Shown here: positions 18,399 to 25,788 of the stretch, piece after piece | How positions within the stretch are numbered: position 1 is the first letter of the stretch | Layout of the letters: the number at the start of each line of letters is the position of its first letter | Origin: Mesorhizobium sp. ES1-1 | GTDB lineage: Bacteria; Pseudomonadota; Alphaproteobacteria; Rhizobiales; Rhizobiaceae | Direction of reading: 5' to 3' | Assembly: GCF_020164785.1 (NCBI RefSeq) | Contig: NZ_JAIUGX010000013.1 | Coordinates: 62,001-126,000, forward strand | DNA length: 64,000 nt | Program-made: the position numbers and the translations under genes | Notes under the pieces: generated by a model | The model's database searches: none | Told to the model about the DNA's origin: nothing | The model's input: only the letters and a program-made list of their open reading frames with translations

Positions 18399-18521
18399 AT
18401 GAAGAAGACATATCAAAAACCTGCGCTCATCAAGCGCGAGAGGCTCTCGGTAGTGACCGCAACCACTAGCCAATCGTTTATCATCGAGATACCGGGTGGG
18501 AACCCGTCTGACCAAGACTAA
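18399..18521 (+). CDS. RiPP-precursor-like peptide 2 (YxxP leader)
   Basis: This 40-residue peptide begins MKKTYQKPALIKRERLSVVT and has an acidic, Gly/Pro-containing tail (SFIIEIPGGNPSDQD). Start 18399 is preferred over the in-frame ATG at 18393 because AAGGGGG then has normal spacing. About ten of the first 20 residues match peptide 1 exactly and most of the rest are conservative changes. A strong terminator follows, so the two peptides form one short transcript. It could instead be a small unmodified peptide of a rhizobial family; modification is inference. Confidence 0.6.
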   Translation: MKKTYQKPALIKRERLSVVTATTSQSFIIEIPGGNPSDQD

Positions 18522-18536
18522 GCACTCGCATGCATC

Positions 18537-18568
18537 AAAGCCCGCGGCTCCGGTCGGCGGGCTTTTTT
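18537..18568 (+). terminator. Rho-independent terminator of the peptide pair
   Basis: The stem is GCCCGC (18540-18545) with GCGGGC (18557-18562), extended by AAA/TTT pairing and followed by six T residues. Confidence 0.85.
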
Positions 18569-18630
18569 GCGTTTCAACCCTTGGTAAGAATCAGACGGAA
18601 ACAAAAATTCTGCTCTGAAGTTTGACGCGC

Positions 18631-18867
18631 ATGCAGCGCTTTTACTTCGACTTTTTCGACACCGACGATGTACCGATCCCCGATGTGGACGGGACGGAGT
18701 TGCCAAGCGTCGAGGCGGCCAAAGATGAGGCTGTGCAAGCCCTGATTGGGTTGGCTAACGATATCAAGTTGAACGGCCATGAAAAGAAGCTGCAGTTCAA
18801 GGTTCGCGATGACGACGGTCGTGAGCTCTTCGAGGTGTCGCTTCAATTAGACGTGCAGCCGCTTTAA
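18631..18867 (+). CDS. DUF6894-type small protein
   Basis: This 78-residue protein has the pattern common in rhizobia: an opening RFYFDFFD strand, an acidic loop (TDDVPIPDVDGTEL), a helix (SVEAAKDEAVQALIGLA) and a closing strand (VRDDDGRELFEVSLQLDV). The ATG at 18631 is chosen over a TTG at 18622 because family members begin M-x-R-Y/F-Y-F-D. A divergently related copy lies on the other strand at 18965. Function is unknown; members are often stress-associated small proteins. Confidence 0.75.
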   Translation: MQRFYFDFFDTDDVPIPDVDGTELPSVEAAKDEAVQALIGLANDIKLNGHEKKLQFKVRDDDGRELFEVSLQLDVQPL

Positions 18868-18964
18868 GTTCATCGCGGCGACTGCTGCGGCCTCGGGCTC
18901 ATCCACTGAAAGGTGGGTATTCTCTGCAGGTGGACAGCCTCCCAGCGAACAAAGCCGAAGTTCG

Positions 18965-19198
18965 TCAAATTGGCGTCACGTTGAGGCTGAGACTCAGCCT
19001 CAAAATTTTATCGCCATTTTCATTTCTCACCTCGACGAACAATTGCTGTCCGTCGAGGTCCTGGAGTGAGTCCTTGGCGAGGTCTTTCAGGCCTTCGAGG
19101 CCCGCGCGGCGCGCTTCTTCAAGTCCCGCGTATTCAATTCCGATCTCGTCTTCGACGGCATCATTGCGGTCCCCACTGTCAAAATAATATCTTGCCAT
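18965..19198 (-). CDS. DUF6894-type small protein (second copy)
   Basis: This 77-residue protein has the same layout as the gene at 18631: MARYYFDSGD, acidic loop, EEARRAGLEGLKDLAKDSLQ helix and final VRNENGDKILRLSLSLNV strand. It begins 10 bases after the stop of the Crp/Fnr-family gene on the same strand, so it is probably cotranscribed. The two copies converge tail to tail. Confidence 0.75.
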   Translation of the reverse strand: MARYYFDSGDRNDAVEDEIGIEYAGLEEARRAGLEGLKDLAKDSLQDLDGQQLFVEVRNENGDKILRLSLSLNVTPI

Positions 19199-19208
19199 CG
19201 GAGCTCCG

Positions 19209-19940
19209 TCACACCACCACTTCCGGGTCCCTATTGTGCAGGTAGGTGGGATTAAAATCGCCTGCGCGGACAAGGTTGGGCCAGTTCTGGACTCGCGTCT
19301 GGGCGCCAGATGTTTCGATCAGGCCCTTATGGCGCAGCTCCTGCAGCGTTCGGTTCACATGCACGGTCGACAAGCCAACAGCGTCGCCAAGCGCTGCCTG
19401 GGTAATCGGAATGTCAGCTATATGGTCATCGATGCGTCCAACCGCACGCAACCTATAGATCAGCTCACACAATATGTGAGCTATGCGCGTGAAGGCATCG
19501 CGCCGCCCGACATTCGTTACCCATTCCCTGTAGATCGCCGCGTCTATCAGCGTCGAGCGCCAGAAGGCCGCGGCGATTCTGGGATGCTGGTCGCAGATGG
19601 CGCGTAGCGAGTCGTGCCGCATGAAGCCGACGCGCGACGGCGTCAGCGTTGAGAAGGTGCAATCCATCACCGGGAGATGGAGGCCGTGCAAGTCCGGTAT
19701 ATCGCCTGTGACAAAGAACGATGTGATCTGCCGCTTGCCGTCGCCCGTGTATTTGGTCGAGCCCACCAGGCCGTCAACGAGGACAAACGAATGCGAAGGG
19801 CGGTCGCCCTCAAGCACCAGGTCTTGATTGGCCTGGAATTCCTTCTCATGGATCGGGATGCCCCTTAGTACCGCCAGGTCGGGCTCCCGGAGGCTGGATA
19901 TTCTCTGCAGCTTGCGGATGAGGACTTCCGAGGGAGCCAT
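19209..19940 (-). CDS. Crp/Fnr-family transcription regulator
   Basis: The 243-residue protein has a cyclic-nucleotide-binding-type beta barrel (ANQDLVLEGDRPSHSFVLVD, GKRQITSFFVTGDIPDL), a dimerisation helix, and a C-terminal winged helix-turn-helix (ITQAALGDAVGLSTVHVNRT, LQELRHKGLIE). No Fnr-type N-terminal Cys cluster is visible, so it is not an iron-sulfur oxygen sensor. Start 19940 (MAPSEVLIRKLQ) matches the usual beginning of rhizobial members, though its ribosome site is poor. The DUF6894 gene behind it is the likely operon partner. Confidence 0.85.
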   Translation of the reverse strand: MAPSEVLIRKLQRISSLREPDLAVLRGIPIHEKEFQANQDLVLEGDRPSHSFVLVDGLVGSTKYTGDGKRQITSFFVTGDIPDLHGLHLPVMDCTFSTLTPSRVGFMRHDSLRAICDQHPRIAAAFWRSTLIDAAIYREWVTNVGRRDAFTRIAHILCELIYRLRAVGRIDDHIADIPITQAALGDAVGLSTVHVNRTLQELRHKGLIETSGAQTRVQNWPNLVRAGDFNPTYLHNRDPEVVV

Positions 19941-20416
19941 GGAGGATCGCAATGCCCTAACTTTGATACGAGTCGGAGCCCAACGTAAGTGCTCACCGAA
20001 TGTTCCAGATGCCAAGGCCGAGGAGCGGCGCCGCTGAAGCTGCTGCAGATAAGGTAAGCAAGGAGCAAGCTCGGCTAAGCTTTAATGCTGGGCGCCGGAG
20101 GCTTCACCGCGGTTCGCACCTCGAGTCGTTCGTCCTCTGGCTCGCCTCCATGGCGCTTGCCGGAGATCGGCGGACCAAGGCCAGATAGCTTTGTCATAGG
20201 TGTCGAGCCTGCCGCTCGAATTAAGGTTCCGGAACCGTTTCAGTGCAGCTCGAGAAATTGGCTTGCAGGCCCGGCGCCAAAGGACATGAAGAGGCTGGCG
20301 ACCCAATGGGTGAAGCCAGGGATAATCGCCAGAGTCCCGGGTCAAGCAAACTTGCACTTGTTTATGTATTGTGTCTAATATCTAAAACTGCCAGAACAGT
20401 TAAAGGGGGGATTAAG
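19941..20416. other. Gap without a supported gene
   Basis: Frames on both strands here lack family resemblance, ribosome sites and normal composition. No RNA gene, repeat or insertion sequence is recognised. The last 40 bases hold the AAGGGGGG ribosome site of the next gene. Confidence 0.5.
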
Positions 20417-20554
20417 ATGAAATACGCAGGGATTTTGGCTTGCATGCTGTTGGTTAGCATCGTCGGCGCCAATGCTACGTTTGCCCACAGTGGCGGAACA
20501 GACAAGAACGGATGTCACTACGACCACAAGCATGGCGGCTATCACTGCCACTAG
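20417..20554 (+). CDS. YHYH-motif small secreted protein
   Basis: This 45-residue protein has a signal peptide of about 23 residues (MKYAGILACMLLVSIVGANA) and a tiny mature part rich in His and Gly (HSGGTDKNGCHYDHKHGGYH). The motif is the YHYH-type unit also seen as a short module in secreted or nuclease-associated proteins. The His/Cys content suggests metal binding. The ribosome site is strong. Too short for most gene callers, but the signal peptide and motif make it convincing. Confidence 0.75.
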   Translation: MKYAGILACMLLVSIVGANATFAHSGGTDKNGCHYDHKHGGYHCH

Positions 20555-20647
20555 CATCGTGATTCGATGTAGCTTCTAACCCCGACGTTGCCTTGCTAAC
20601 TGGTGGCGGGAGTAGATTCTTCCGCTGCTGCTTCCTATGTTGACGCC

Positions 20648-21367
20648 ATGTGCGGTCGCGTCTTCGTCAAATCGACAATCCCCGACATGGTGCGACGACT
20701 CGAATTCGCGCATCCCGGCGAAGTCGCCCGTATGGGCAACGCGTTCCCGATCTGGAATGGCGCCCCAAGCCTCTCCTATCCCATTATTATCCGCGAGGAG
20801 CTTTCGACGAGCATGGCGGGCTTCGTCTCGGCTAGGTGGGGTCTTGTTCCTGGCTGGGCTCGAGACGGAGGCGGCCGCCCTCCGCCCGTCAATGCCAGGC
20901 GCGAGACCATTGCGACCAATGGCATGTTTCGGAAGGCATATGCATCGAGGCGTTGCCTGGTGCCTGTCGACGGCTATTTCGAATGGCAGAAGCTCGACGC
21001 CTCTGGCAAGAAAAAGCAGCCATATGCCATTGCGATGAAGGATGATCAGCCCTTTGCCATGGCGGGCATCTGGGAGGAGTATTCCGACAAGGTTACGGGC
21101 GAACTGATACGGACCTTCGCGATCGCCACATGCGAGCCCAACGAGCTGATGGCGACGATCCATGATCGTATGCCGGTGATACTGGCACCGGGCGACCACA
21201 TGCGCTGGCTTGGCCCAGAACCTGATCCCCGCGATTTGCTAAAGCCATATCCATCCGATCTGATGAAGATGTGGCCGATCGACAGCAAGGTCGGCAGTCC
21301 GCGCAACAACACGCCGGACATCATCGACGAGATCGGCCGCGGTCCCAGCAATCTGTTCGACACCTGA
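20648..21367 (+). CDS. SOS-response-associated peptidase (SRAP/HMCES family)
   Basis: SRAP proteins form a covalent link to abasic sites in single-stranded DNA through Cys2. Here the chosen ATG gives MCGRVFVKST, placing Cys directly after the initiator Met as the chemistry requires; the open frame extends upstream but would bury this Cys. Other family motifs are RWGLVPGWA, NARRETI, RRCLVPVDGYFEWQ (active-site Glu) and IHDRMPVIL (active-site His). Length 239 is normal. It stands alone in the accessory region, where such genes often accompany mobile DNA. Confidence 0.93.
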   Translation: MCGRVFVKSTIPDMVRRLEFAHPGEVARMGNAFPIWNGAPSLSYPIIIREELSTSMAGFVSARWGLVPGWARDGGGRPPPVNARRETIATNGMFRKAYASRRCLVPVDGYFEWQKLDASGKKKQPYAIAMKDDQPFAMAGIWEEYSDKVTGELIRTFAIATCEPNELMATIHDRMPVILAPGDHMRWLGPEPDPRDLLKPYPSDLMKMWPIDSKVGSPRNNTPDIIDEIGRGPSNLFDT

Positions 21368-21550
21368 TCAGGGGGTCTTGCGAAGCCCGCTGCCGCGGCA
21401 GTCGGGGCAAGGTGCGGTTGACCCTTGGCATTTAGCTCCATCGGCGTCACCCAGACAGCAGGTTCCTGCTGCAACGATCCGTCGCTTACAGACAAAAACT
21501 TTGCCGGCGCCTAGGCAGCTGTGACACCGAAATTTTCTGAACTCACACAC
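21368..21550 (-). CDS. Small Cys-rich zinc-finger-like protein
   Basis: This 60-residue protein with a GTG start has AAGGA eight bases upstream. Two CxxCxGxG-like knuckles (CHSCLGAGK and CPDCRGSGL) resemble the DnaJ central zinc domain, with extra Cys between (CCLGDADGAKC). It is convergent with the SRAP gene. Probably a real rhizobial zinc protein; function unknown. Confidence 0.5.
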   Translation of the reverse strand: MCEFRKFRCHSCLGAGKVFVCKRRIVAAGTCCLGDADGAKCQGSTAPCPDCRGSGLRKTP

Positions 21551-21699
21551 CGGCCGGGTCCTTCGCGAACCCTAAAATTACCTCATGATCACCGTGGACG
21601 AGATCGGGCTAAGGTCCGGCGAGCGCGCGCCATTGGTCTGAGTAAACTTCTCCTGGCGGGCACCGCGCGGTGTGCCTGCGATACGCGTGCTTGGTTCAG

Positions 21700-21963
21700 C
21701 TATTCCATATCCGGCACTTCGCCACTCTGGAACAAGGTCGTTGGCGGGCCATAGTCGCCCAGCGCTGGATCAGCATCCCGGCTCCAGGCGATGACGCCGA
21801 CATGCTTGCCGGCGAGCGCTTTAGCCGTTCGAATCGCGCGGTCCTCGCTTTGCTGGTCGGTCGGCCCGTAGGCTGGGAAGAGCTCGCCATCCTCGCCGCG
21901 GTCGAATGCGACCACCACGATCAGCTTGGGCTTCTTTTGGCCGGGCAGAACGTTGTCGGACAT
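21700..21963 (-). CDS. Conserved-type hypothetical protein
   Basis: The 87-residue protein begins MSDNVLPGQKKPKLIVVVAF, and its middle (TAKALAGKHVGVIAWSRDAD) has normal protein character. The ribosome site TAGGAG is well spaced. It lies nine bases behind the gene ending at 21973 on the same strand, so both are probably cotranscribed. Family not named; small two-gene sets like this occur in rhizobial accessory DNA. Confidence 0.65.
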   Translation of the reverse strand: MSDNVLPGQKKPKLIVVVAFDRGEDGELFPAYGPTDQQSEDRAIRTAKALAGKHVGVIAWSRDADPALGDYGPPTTLFQSGEVPDME

Positions 21964-21972
21964 CGAAAACTC

Positions 21973-22164
21973 CTACAGGAAGGCCTCGCCGCTGGCGCGG
22001 TGCTCGAGACAGAACCAGTGTGGTGGCCGGCCAGGTTTTGCGAAGCCGAACGGCGCTCGCTTTGCGCATTCTGCGAACTCACAGACATGATTTTCAATGC
22101 GGCCGCGCGGCGCCAGGCCCGCCGCGAGAACGCCCTCGGATAATCGTTGCGGTTCGTCACTCAT
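21973..22164 (-). CDS. Small Cys/His-containing hypothetical protein
   Basis: This 63-residue protein carries C-x4-C and a later C-x2-H (CEFAECAKRAP, PPHWFCLEHRASG), which suggests one zinc site. It is first in a two-gene unit with 21700-21963. Function unknown. Confidence 0.55.
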   Translation of the reverse strand: MSDEPQRLSEGVLAAGLAPRGRIENHVCEFAECAKRAPFGFAKPGRPPHWFCLEHRASGEAFL

Positions 22165-22223
22165 CCCAGAAAGATTCCACAGACCGGCTTGACGGACAAG
22201 GAAAATGTTCCTCTTCTGTTCTC

Positions 22224-22517
22224 ATGGCGCACGATCCGATCGACACGCTGGGCAAGGCGACCCGGCATAACATGCTCGTCAAGGCCGAGTGCAGTTGCGG
22301 CAATGTCCGCTACTGCCGATCGGCCGACCTGATGATGGTCTATGGCGGCGGTGTCGATCCGCTCGCGCTGAAGTTCGACTGCACGCGCTGCAAGCCGCAG
22401 GTCAAAATCACGCTCCTCGAGGTCCATCCCGAGCATCTGCCGAAGCGGCTGGTCATCCACAAGCCAACGAAGGTCGACGGCAAGATCCGCTGGCATACCG
22501 AGCGGTTCAAGGGATGA
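22224..22517 (+). CDS. Hypothetical zinc-ribbon-like protein
   Basis: The 97-residue protein contains CSCGNVRYC and a later CTRC, giving a probable four-Cys zinc site, then KITLLEVHPEHLPKRLVIHK. The ATG at 22224 gives a natural N-terminus (MAHDPIDTLGKATRH). It overlaps the next gene by ATGA. Family not recognised, but the pair looks like genuine accessory rhizobial genes. Confidence 0.6.
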   Translation: MAHDPIDTLGKATRHNMLVKAECSCGNVRYCRSADLMMVYGGGVDPLALKFDCTRCKPQVKITLLEVHPEHLPKRLVIHKPTKVDGKIRWHTERFKG

Positions 22518-22882
22518 ACGAGCGCCTTACGGTGCGGTCGGCGTATCAGCGCGGCTGGCAGGTCGTCGACGGCAGCACGATCCTGGAGACATTCCCCGCC
22601 AAGGAAGAGGCGTTCCAGTTCCTGGTCGACCGAGGCGCACGCGTTCGCCTTCAGTGGGGAAGAACCGTCATTGGCGGTCGCACGGCGCCCTACGACTTCT
22701 CTGCCGCTTTTCAGAGCGACAATGCCGGCCGCATAAGGATGGAGCTTCACCCGCCGTCGAAGGGCCTGTGGCTTTGGTATCAAAGTTCGTCGAGGGGAGC
22801 GGTCGAGGCGAAAGATCGAGCCATATTCGAAGTGGAGCGGGCCTATACGCGGCTGATGTGCGGGGCCGATCTCCCGCGTTAG
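22514..22882 (+). CDS. Hypothetical protein, coupled to the upstream gene
   Basis: The 122-residue protein starts in an ATGA overlap, so translation is coupled. Its strands are rich in aromatic residues (QRGWQVVDGSTILETF, GLWLWYQSSS). No motif or membrane segment is recognised. Function unknown. Confidence 0.55.
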   Translation: MNERLTVRSAYQRGWQVVDGSTILETFPAKEEAFQFLVDRGARVRLQWGRTVIGGRTAPYDFSAAFQSDNAGRIRMELHPPSKGLWLWYQSSSRGAVEAKDRAIFEVERAYTRLMCGADLPR

Positions 22883-22948
22883 ATCCAGCCCGCCACCTGA
22901 TTGCCGGCGCACTCGCCGCAACGGTGGCGTCGTCACGAAACCTTGCGC

Positions 22949-23362
22949 TTAAGGAATGTTGCTGCGTATCTGCTGCGCAACCAGTGCGACCTTCGCAGCT
23001 ATTTGTCCGGGCGTCGCAGTTACGAGCCGCTGGTAAGGGATAACGACCAGGTCAGCACCCTCAAGTGCTGCGAAAGCTTCGATCAGTGGCATACCTGTGC
23101 GCGGAGTACTACATGCCGTAATGACGTAGCTTAAGTGAAGTAGGTATAGCCCGTCTATATTCTGCTTGATGATCTCGGCGCTATCACCTGAGCTCGCGAT
23201 TCCAATGCCGTATTTGACGCCACCAAGCTTGAGGTAAGTTATCATGAATATGTCAGCTGGACTGTTGGCAGTTAGGCCGCAGCCCAGAAGCTTGGCGGCT
23301 TCATGGACTGCGGACGTCTTGCCCGAACCTTTCACTCCGCTGACCACTATAAGCTTCAGCAT
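22949..23362 (-). CDS. Small P-loop NTPase
   Basis: The 137-residue protein has an N-terminal Walker A (MLKLIVVSGVKGSGKTSAVH) starting right after a good CAGGAG ribosome site, which sets the start at 23362. A hydrophobic strand ending in acid (GADLVVIPYQ) may supply the second nucleotide-binding element, but a clear Walker B Asp is not certain. It is smaller than kinases and GTPases of known families. It lies beside the decayed tRNA-Pro and is probably mobile-element cargo. Confidence 0.6.
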   Translation of the reverse strand: MLKLIVVSGVKGSGKTSAVHEAAKLLGCGLTANSPADIFMITYLKLGGVKYGIGIASSGDSAEIIKQNIDGLYLLHLSYVITACSTPRTGMPLIEAFAALEGADLVVIPYQRLVTATPGQIAAKVALVAQQIRSNIP

Positions 23363-23528
23363 AAAATTCGCTCCTGATGTGCGGAGTTTCCCAGGAGCCT
23401 TCCCAGCTGAATTTGAGGCGGTCCCGTAACCCGTCAACATAATGCTCGACCAGCTTCAACAAGCGGTCAATCTGTGGGGAAATCTGTGGGGTGTCGGGAG
23501 GAACAGAAATCTAAGCCTCTGTTTTTTC

Positions 23529-23605
23529 TGGTCGGAGTGGCAGGATTTGAACCTGCGACCCCCTCGTCCCGCACGAGGTGCGCTGCCGTTTGCGCTAAAT
23601 TGCGG
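23529..23605 (-). pseudogene. Decayed tRNA-Pro(CGG)
   Basis: Read on the minus strand, the 3' half is an excellent tRNA-Pro: anticodon stem CCTCG/CGAGG, anticodon CGG, intact T arm (GCAGG TTCAAAT CCTGC), acceptor strand CACTCCG and ACCA. The 5' half keeps only a shortened D-arm-like piece, and its acceptor strand does not pair. The anticodon loop reads TGCGGGA, so invariant U33 is G. It is non-functional and best explained as an attachment-site remnant left by integration into a tRNA-Pro gene. Confidence 0.75.
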
Positions 23606-23679
23606 CGGCCGGCTCAGACCCCGATGGTCCAAGCCGGGCCAACCGGGCTAAGGTTCAGCTCGAGCTCTTTTGGAAGAGA

Positions 23680-23994
23680 TCAATAATTGCCGTTGTAGTA
23701 GCGATCGTCGCAGGGTGCGGTGTAGATGCGTCCGTGGCGATCCTGGTAACGGCACATTTCTTCGCCGCGACGTTTCGGGGCGGTGGAACTGCCGACAACC
23801 GCGCCGAGGAGCGCGCCGGCGCCGGCGCCTATCAGCGTGCTTTCGGTGTTGCCGCCAACCGCCTGGCCGACGAGCGCGCCCCCGGCGCCGCCGATCAACG
23901 CGCCTGTCCCGGCTCGCTGCTGGCTTTCGGTCTGCGCGCAACCTGCGAGGGCTGAGGTCATGAGAACGGCCGCGATAGCTTTGTTAAAGGTCAT
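23680..23994 (-). CDS. Glycine-zipper lipoprotein (17-kDa-antigen-like)
   Basis: This 104-residue protein has a lipoprotein signal with lipobox ALAGC (Cys19). The mature part is a glycine-zipper domain (GTGALIGGAGGALVGQAVGG, ESTLIGAGAGALLGAVVG), which packs as paired helices in the outer membrane. A short C-terminal tail (CRYQDRHGRIYTAPCDDRYY) has two Cys. The ribosome site TAGGAG is good. Family members help envelope integrity. It stands alone between the tRNA remnant and the recombinase. Confidence 0.85.
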   Translation of the reverse strand: MTFNKAIAAVLMTSALAGCAQTESQQRAGTGALIGGAGGALVGQAVGGNTESTLIGAGAGALLGAVVGSSTAPKRRGEEMCRYQDRHGRIYTAPCDDRYYNGNY

Positions 23995-24219
23995 TTCGTG
24001 CTCCTAAAATTTATGTCCCATCCACAGTCCCGTGCGGCGATATTGCGGCGGAACAGGGGCGAGCCTGGTCACGCTCCGAGTCATGGTTTCTCAGCTGTTG
24101 ATTGAAGACAGCCAGCTGGAAAGAACACCATTCGACACAAACTGTTCCGGCAACACTAACGAAAAACAATCGAACGCTAGCTAATTTTGGTTTGTGGCAG
24201 GGCTCTTCGGACACAATCA

Positions 24220-25788
24220 ATGGTCAGCGACGCCGGTACTCCAAAGCCTTCGGCACCGCGAGCTAGGACCCGGGCGGCCCAATATGTGCGTATGTCGACC
24301 GATTATCAGACCCACTCCATCGACAATCAGGTCGACGCAATCGGCGATTATGCCGAGATCATGGGGTATGAGATTGTCGCCACGTATGAGGACTCCGGGC
24401 GCAGCGGGCTGAACCTGGCCGGACGCCCCGGTCTTCAGCGGCTGCTGGCGGATGTTGAGAGCGGGCAGGCCGATTTCGAAACGGTCGTGGTGTATGACGT
24501 CAGCCGCTGGGGACGATTTCAGAACATCGACGAGAGCGCGGTCTATGAGTACCGGTGCCAGAAGGCCGGTGTCCGGATCGAATTTTGCGCGGAGCAGTTT
24601 GCCAATGATGGCAGCGTCGGGTCCGACGTCCTCAAAGCAATAAAGCGCAGCATGGCTGCCGAGCAAAGCAGAGTGCTCTCGCAGAAGGTCTTCATCGGCC
24701 AGGCAAGATTGATCCGGATGGGCTTCAGGCAAGGGGGAAAAGCAGGCTTCGGACTGCGCCGCCTGCTGGTCGATCGACATGGCCGCGCCAAGGGCATCCT
24801 TGCACCCTACGAATACAAGAGCCTGCAGACTGACCGAATAGTGCTCGTTCTTGGGCCGTCTGAGGAGATTGCGACGGTCCGATGGATTTTCGACCACTTT
24901 GTCAGAACAAAGAAGACGGAGCTGGAGATGGCGCGGCTACTTAATAAGCGCGGCATTCTAAGCGACCTGGGACGCCCATGGACGCGGGAGTCCGTGCACT
25001 CGCTGCTGACCAACGAAAATTACATCGGCAACAGTGTCTGGAATCGGCATTCGGCCAGGCTCAAAATGCATCAAGTGCGAAATCCCCCCGAACAGTGGAT
25101 GCGGGTGGAAAACGTGTTGGAGCCGATCGTCGACCGCAAGATGTTCGACCGAGCGCAGAGCCTTCTCAAGGTCATCTATCGCCGCCTGACGAATGACGAG
25201 ATGCTGGCCGCCCTCAGCGCGCTTCTGGTTCGTCACGGCGCCCTGTCTACACGTATCGTCAACAACGCACCGGACTGCCCGCCGGCTGCACGCTACATTT
25301 GGCGATTTGGAAGCATGGTCCGAGCTTATGAACTAATCGGGTACGAGCCGTCGACAAACTGTCGCTACATCCATGTAAACACGCGTCTGGAAATAATGAG
25401 GCGTCAGATCACCCAAGATCTCATAGCCGTGATTGAAAGGGGCAGCGGAAGGGCGGCCCATGATCCGGATACCGACCTCCTGCGCATCAACGACGAGTTC
25501 ACGGTGTCGATCGTGATGGGTCGCTGCAGAGTATCCGGCTTCGGGTATCCACGGTGGCTATCAAAGTGCGAACGTCGGCCGCTACCTGACATTTTCGTTC
25601 TGATCAGGATGAGGCCCGATGACCTCACCGTTCGCGATTATCTGATTGCTCCCTCCAACGAGATGGCGGGCCATTCGGAACTGCACACCAGTAACGGGGC
25701 GCGGCTGAACGCCTGTATCTTTCCCGACCTCAGTCCGCTCATCGGCCTTTCGGAGCGCTCCGCTGTGGAGAGTGCGGCTTGGCTTTAA
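24220..25788 (+). CDS. Large serine recombinase
   Basis: Large serine recombinases integrate and excise phages and islands through a Ser-DNA intermediate. The N-terminal resolvase domain has the catalytic Ser26 in AAQYVRMSTDYQ, then DNQ, YEDSGRSG and VVYDVSRWGR. The recombinase domain follows (EEIATVRWIFDHFV, GRPWTRESVHSLLTNENYIG). The usual zinc ribbon is not evident; the C-terminal 200 residues instead resemble a variant seen in rhizobial recombinases. Start 24220 is the first ATG giving a normal N-terminus, though its ribosome site is weak. The next gene overlaps its 3' end, and the pair may be a conserved module. Confidence 0.9.
   Translation: MVSDAGTPKPSAPRARTRAAQYVRMSTDYQTHSIDNQVDAIGDYAEIMGYEIVATYEDSGRSGLNLAGRPGLQRLLADVESGQADFETVVVYDVSRWGRFQNIDESAVYEYRCQKAGVRIEFCAEQFANDGSVGSDVLKAIKRSMAAEQSRVLSQKVFIGQARLIRMGFRQGGKAGFGLRRLLVDRHGRAKGILAPYEYKSLQTDRIVLVLGPSEEIATVRWIFDHFVRTKKTELEMARLLNKRGILSDLGRPWTRESVHSLLTNENYIGNSVWNRHSARLKMHQVRNPPEQWMRVENVLEPIVDRKMFDRAQSLLKVIYRRLTNDEMLAALSALLVRHGALSTRIVNNAPDCPPAARYIWRFGSMVRAYELIGYEPSTNCRYIHVNTRLEIMRRQITQDLIAVIERGSGRAAHDPDTDLLRINDEFTVSIVMGRCRVSGFGYPRWLSKCERRPLPDIFVLIRMRPDDLTVRDYLIAPSNEMAGHSELHTSNGARLNACIFPDLSPLIGLSERSAVESAAWL

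Noticed and set aside
23474..23686. Open frame beginning MGKSVGCREE and containing VGVAGFEPATPSSRTRCA
   Set aside because: This is the well-known false frame produced by reading a tRNA-Pro on the opposite strand; the pseudo-tRNA explains it.
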